Assembly: GCF_949987535.1 (NCBI RefSeq)
Contig: NC_080081.1
Span: forward strand, 32,466,428-32,530,427
From: Balaenoptera acutorostrata
Lineage: Eukaryota; Chordata; Mammalia; Artiodactyla; Balaenopteridae
Reading direction: 5' to 3'
DNA length: 64,000 nucleotides
The position numbers and the translations under genes are program-made. The notes below the pieces were generated by a model. The model did no database searches. It saw nothing but the letters and a program-made list of their open reading frames with translations, and had not been told where the DNA came from. Positions 59,320 to 64,000 of the stretch are shown piece by piece. The stretch's first letter is position 1. Each line of letters starts with the position of its first letter.

Positions 59320-61262
59320 GATTAACTGCTGGTGGGTAAAAACCTCCCACCATAAACACTAGAAAACCAGACAAAATACATGAAATGTTTTTCACATATT
59401 GGGCAACAGGCAGTTAAGGGCTGTGATCCCTGGGACGTGGGGTGAGAAAGGGGGTGATTCTAGTATTGCCTCAACCTCCTGCCTGGAGGCAAACAGGTAG
59501 GGCGGACCCAGAGAGGGTCTAACAGTCACACCGAGCTAGGCAGGCAGGGTTTGGCATTTGGAGAGGTCAAGGCAATTAATTTTTAAAGAGAACAATAACA
59601 GAGAGGACGGGGTTGTACAAAGAGAGGGCTCTGGGGAATCTTCAAACTGGTCCCTTTAAGGGTTTTGCTAAGTAATGATCTGCCTGTGTGAGGAGGAAGG
59701 CAAGGAAAGAACAAGGATGGCAGCGGGTGGAACGATTCTTGGATTTCACATAAAATTCACAAAAACCATGTGGGAGAGACCTCTTCATACGTGGGCATTT
59801 GGTAGAGGTCTCAGAAGGGCCACAGCTTAGTAATGGGGCTGAATTAGTTCCGTAATAGTCTGGTCTGGACCTTTCCATGACAGAAAGGATCAGACTGATC
59901 TGCAAGGTACTTAGTTGTGCCAGAACAAAATCCAGCAGTCTCCAAGGAAGACAGATCTAGCCTTCAATAATGTAAGAGTAACAATGTCTTGGCATTTGAT
60001 CAAAATTGATCATATAGAAAAAAAATTTAAAAAACTGAACAGAGTCTCAGTGACCTATGGAACAATCCCAAGTTGTCTAATATGTGTACAATTGGACTCT
60101 CAGGAGGAGGGGAGGGCCAGAAAAAATATTTGAACAAAGAAATGGCTGGACATGATCCAAATGTGATGAAAACTATAAACCCACAAATCCAAGTTCAGCC
60201 CCAAGCAAAAGAAATCATGCCAAAGCATATAATAATCAAATTGCTGAAAACAGGTAATGAAGAGTAGTCTTAACAGCAGCCAGGGGAGAAGGAGGAAATA
60301 TACCTGACCTACAGGGGAACAAAAATCAGACTTCTTATCAGACACCATTCAGGGCAGAAGAAAGAACTTCCTTAGGTAGCAGTAAAAGGACACTAGATAG
60401 GAATTTGGATCAACACAAGGAAATGAAGAGCACTCAAAATGGCAAATACCTAGGCAAATATAAAAGATTAAAAAAAAATTTAGGGGAAAATTGCTCAAAG
60501 CAAACATAATAACAATACATTATAACATATATTGAAGGAAAATGAGTAACAACAGTAGCACAGAAATGGGAGGATGGAAGGAAGGATACTGTTGTGTGTG
60601 TGAAGAGTTGTATCATTTGAAGGTAGTCTGTGTTAAGTTAAAGGTGTAACACTAAATCCTAGAGCAACCCCCCTACACACACACACACACACACACACCC
60701 ACAAAAGAAAACAACCAGATAGTAGCTAATAAATCAATGGTAGAGATGAATTGGAAACATTTGAAAAGGTACTCAATGGTATTTAAAAGAGAGCAAGAAA
60801 AGAGGAAAAATGAACAAAGAACAGTTAGGAGAAATAGAAAACAAATAGCAAGGTAGTGCATTTAAACTCAACGCCTTGATTATTGTGTGAAATGCAAATG
60901 GTTGAAGCACTTCATCTAAAAAACAGATTGTCAGATTGGAACTAAAAGTAAGACCCAACTACACGCTATCTACAAGAAACTCCCTTTAAAGATACAGATA
61001 GGGTAAAAGTAAAAAGAATCAAGAGTAGTCGAAATTATGAAACAGAAAATGGAATGGTGGTTGTGGGGTGTTAGGTGGAGGCGGACCTGGGGAGTAGTTT
61101 GATGAGGAGAGAGTTTCCGTTTTGTGAGATGAAAAAACTGTAGAGCTCTGTTACAACAACAGTGTGAATGCAGTTGACACTACTGAACTGCACATATAAA
61201 AATGGTTAAGAGGGTAAATTTTATAGTATGTATTCATTACCACAATGAAAAATAAAAAAAAC
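59320..61262 (+). mobile_element. Old plus-strand L1/HAL1-like element
   Basis: The left part (CACCATAAACACTAGAAAACC) and the central A-rich region (CCAGGGGAGAAGGAGG, CAGACACCATTCAGGGCAGA, AAATGCAAATGG, GCTATCTACAAGAAACTCCC) read as sense L1M/HAL1. 61035-61262 is a typical L1 3' end (GGTGGTTGTGGGG, GAACTGCACATATAAAAATG, GTATTCATTACCACAATGAA, poly-A). An (AC)n lies at about 60675-60698. All frames are decayed. Confidence 0.65.
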
Positions 61263-61608
61263 ATTTAAAACCCCAGGGAGCTGTTGTTTACAATTGTCCA
61301 AGAGACAGTTTAGTATGGATTACTGAACTGAATGGCTGAAGGAGAACTTCAGCAGAAATTGCTTCAGGTAGTTCAAATGGGAAGGGACTTTTTAAAAAAT
61401 CTGTTTGTTATAGCAGCAGCTATGTGTGAGTAAATGGCCCTAGTTTTACTTAAAACGGCCACTTCTTAAATGAAGGTTGGCTTTGACAACACCCTTCTTC
61501 TGACCCTGGAGGAAGAAGTTTTATATGAAAAGTGAGGTTACAGTTGAGGAACCAGACAGGGGTTATGAGTGCCAAGCCTCTGAGCAACTGAATATTTAAG
61601 GATAGCTT
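61263..61608. other. Intron, nothing recognised
   Basis: Unassigned spacer between two repeats. Confidence 0.4.
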
Positions 61609-61700
61609 GTATTCAGCCCTCCGTATCCGGCGTTCCTCTGTATCTGTGTTCCACATCCGCAGATTCAAGCAAGGTGGATCATGTAGTATTTACTGTTGGA
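61609..61700 (+). mobile_element. MER2-like Tigger DNA-transposon end
   Basis: ATTCAGCCCTCCGTATCCGG, GTGTTCCACATCCGCAGATTC and AAGCAAGGTGGATCATG match the terminal part of MER2/Tigger-type (pogo) elements. The rest is lost or unrecognisable. Confidence 0.65.
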
Positions 61701-63730
61701 AACAGTTGATGCGGAAGAGGACTCATGTTGTTCCAGAGTCAGCTGTGTCTGTGTTTAGTCATCACAGACCTATTGATTGCCAGTCCTGTCGATCATCCAG
61801 ATCAGAAACATAATTCTTATGTCTGGTAACATTTTTATCATTGAAAAATTCGAATATATAAAAAACCCATCAAGAAGAAAATAAAAGGCATGATCACACT
61901 ACCTTGAAATAAAAGCTGGAGGGGGGGGAAACATCACATTTGAAATAATTGAAAATATTAAAACTGGTTGGATATCTGATTATATTAAAAATGACTTAAC
62001 TTTTTTGGATTTGAAAAAAAAAAAGCTGTTAATAGTTTAGAATTTTTTCTTCCAGGAAATTAATAATTCTGTAACAGACATTCTTTTATACAAACAAAAA
62101 GTAAAAGAATAGGAAAAGATGTATCATGTATACACCAAATAATAACAAAAAAACAAAACTGCAGTGCCTGTATTATTATTAGAGAAAATAGACTTAGGGA
62201 CAAGGGGAACCAGAGATAAAATAAAACATCTCATAAGATAAGAGAGTCAATTCATTAAGAGGACATAACAGTCCAAGTTGCTTTTTTACCTTAGTAAACC
62301 CTTGAGTCAATATAATATTATCCCTATTAGTCATTAAAATTGCAGAGATATTGTATGTCCAAGGTCACATCACCAGTAAGTAACAGGCATGTAACTGGAG
62401 TTCATGTATTCTGAATCAGAATCTTTTCATATGGCAAGCTGTCCTTGATAGTATTATAACTAGTCATCACATTGGAAGTGATCTGATTTCAAATAATTCC
62501 CACTACAATATTAATATTTAAGAAAAATTTTAGATCTTATGGAAAGTTTTAATTCAGTACTCCAATAAATGCAGATATACCAACAGAGGTTCAATGCCCA
62601 GTGCACACAGTAGCATGAACTAAATATGAACTCTTGGAATCTCTCTTTTACCTTAATTATGTAGGATTAAAAAATATTTTACTACTTACTGTATGTTTGT
62701 TTTAATATAAAATAATGTTTTCAAAAATTTAATAGTAGGTAAAAATGTGCAAAGATATTCCCTGCTCATCACATTGGCAAAATTTTATTTCACTGTGTGT
62801 CTATCAATTTTAGAAATCAACAAATTGAGCAGAGCTGACAGCACATATTAGATGCACCTTCTAGAAAGCTCTGTCTCTCTGTCATAGTATTTTGAGAACC
62901 CAGAATTTCATAAATATGTAACACCAGGATGTCAACAGTTATTCTTTTTTCATTGCTTTACAAATTATGTCAGAGTTGTCGCTGAGGAAAATATATACTT
63001 TGCTACCAAGGCACATTCGACCTGGTGATAATTTTGATCAATTTAGCATCTTGCTGAATGGTCGTGTCTGTGGCCTGTGGAGAAATGAATTTGTCTCTAA
63101 TCTGCTGGTCAGTCCTTTTTCTTCTCTTAAGGGCATAATGTCAGAAGATTTTCTTAATGAAGAAATATGTACTTCTCGTCAGTCATAAATGAACGGTGAA
63201 GTTCAGATGACTCACGGTCCCCATGACCAATTCTATTTCCAACTTTCCAAGTTTAATTTCACTGTTACGTTCCTGTCATAACTAATTATATCTTTTTCAA
63301 TAAAGCCATGCACCTAATGATTGAGATCATTTAGTCTTAAAGCCTATATCTACTAAACAAGACAATCTTATTGTTCTTTACAATTAAGATAAAGAATGTA
63401 CTGTTCTTAGGTTCGTTTTTTAAAGACCTCGGTTATATACTTTTTAACTTTCAGACTGAAAGAAATTAATACAACTGTGGGTTTAAAATCTGCACCCTCC
63501 CTTGGCTAAGTCAGTTATAACAAGGTAGTAGAATAAGTCTCTTGGGTCACTTCAAGTGATAAATTTCATATAAAGATGAGTATTCAAACCATTTACAAAT
63601 GAATCATCAATATATTACTCTATTTACTGAAAAAAATAAAGAGGCAAAGTGTTTGAGGTGAAGTATTTTCTGTGAACAATGTAGTGGCTACTGGCACCTT
63701 TTAGGGACCTGACAGTCTGGACATTATTTT
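61701..63730. other. AT-rich intron with a MIR-like fragment
   Basis: 62280-62410 (CCAAGGTCACATCACCAGTAA) looks like an antisense MIR core; the rest is unassigned. Confidence 0.4.
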
Positions 63731-63922
63731 CCCGCCCATACACATGACCTTCTCAGGTATAAGATCATATATTTTTTTCCCGCCCATACACATGACCTTC
63801 TCAGGTATAAGATCATATATTTTTTTCCCGCCCATACACATGACCTTCTCAGGTATAAGATCATATATTTTTTTCCCGCCCATACACATGACCTTCTCAG
63901 GTATAAGATCATATATTTTTTT
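63731..63922. repeat. 48 bp minisatellite, four copies
   Basis: cccgcccatacacatgacc begins at 63731, 63779, 63827 and 63875, a 48 bp period with no visible difference between units. Because 48 is a multiple of three, several frames stay open on both strands with a 16-residue repeat. There is no start context, splice site or flanking coding sequence, so I do not regard it as a gene. Confidence 0.96.
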
Positions 63923-64000
63923 CCCCCAGTGAATATTGTACTTACTAAAAATTTATATATTTTGCTGAAAATTTCTTCAGTCTTTACCATGAACTATTTT

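Noticed and set aside
63701..63990. Repeat protein of four 16-residue units
   Set aside because: It is produced by the 48 bp minisatellite, open in several frames on both strands, with no splice or start context.
1..64000. A new multi-gene biological system
   Set aside because: No gene cluster, operon-like array or unexplained coding block exists. Apart from one KLF12 exon, every long frame is L1 or a shadow of repeats.
52522..64000. The next KLF12 exon
   Set aside because: I looked for the codons that follow the Gly-Ser junction and for further splice-flanked open segments and found none. The next exon is presumably outside the window.

Overview
The window is vertebrate nuclear DNA, most likely from a cetacean (whale or dolphin). 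It is AT-rich, packed with retrotransposons in all states of decay, and has no prokaryotic gene structure. The lineage call rests on several ~300 bp tRNA-derived SINEs of the CHR type (found in Cetacea, Hippopotamidae and Ruminantia) that look like the abundant long cetacean subtype, on a matching L1 family, and on the absence of recognisable BovB or primate Alu sequence. Species cannot be resolved.

Only one host exon is convincing: 52426-52515 on the plus strand, 30 codons flanked by a strong acceptor and donor. Its peptide matches the N-terminal part of KLF12, a Krueppel-like repressor. KLF12 is spread over hundreds of kilobases in mammals, so essentially the whole window is probably intron on either side of this exon.

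Layout. 0.7-2.5 kb: old L2 with a CHR SINE inserted. 6.07-13.18 kb: one complete L1 insertion on the minus strand, bounded by a perfect 15 bp target-site duplication, with an uninterrupted 1272-codon ORF2, an ORF1 cut by one TGA, and 1.1 kb of extra 3' sequence holding an 82 bp tandem array. 14.8-17.2 kb: MIR, L2 and a solo MLT1-type LTR. 19.6-21.2 kb: old L1 3' ends. 22.07-27.94 kb: a second near-full-length L1 of the same family and strand, with broken frames. 28.4 kb: CHR SINE. 29.6-36.6 kb: an old L1 with at least four later insertions. 38-46.5 kb: CHR SINEs, DNA-transposon, L2, MIR and L1 3'-end remnants. 46.6-59.3 kb: mostly non-repetitive intron around the KLF12 exon. 59.3-61.3 kb: old plus-strand L1/HAL1-like element. 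63.7-63.9 kb: a 48 bp minisatellite.

The genes do not form a pathway: the picture is one transcription-factor locus colonised by repeats. I found no new defence, metabolic or regulatory system. The most noteworthy object is the L1 at 6.1-13.2 kb, with its near-intact coding capacity, 5'UTR duplication, lost polyadenylation signal and 3' extension. Family names and repeat edges come from reading by eye and are approximate.
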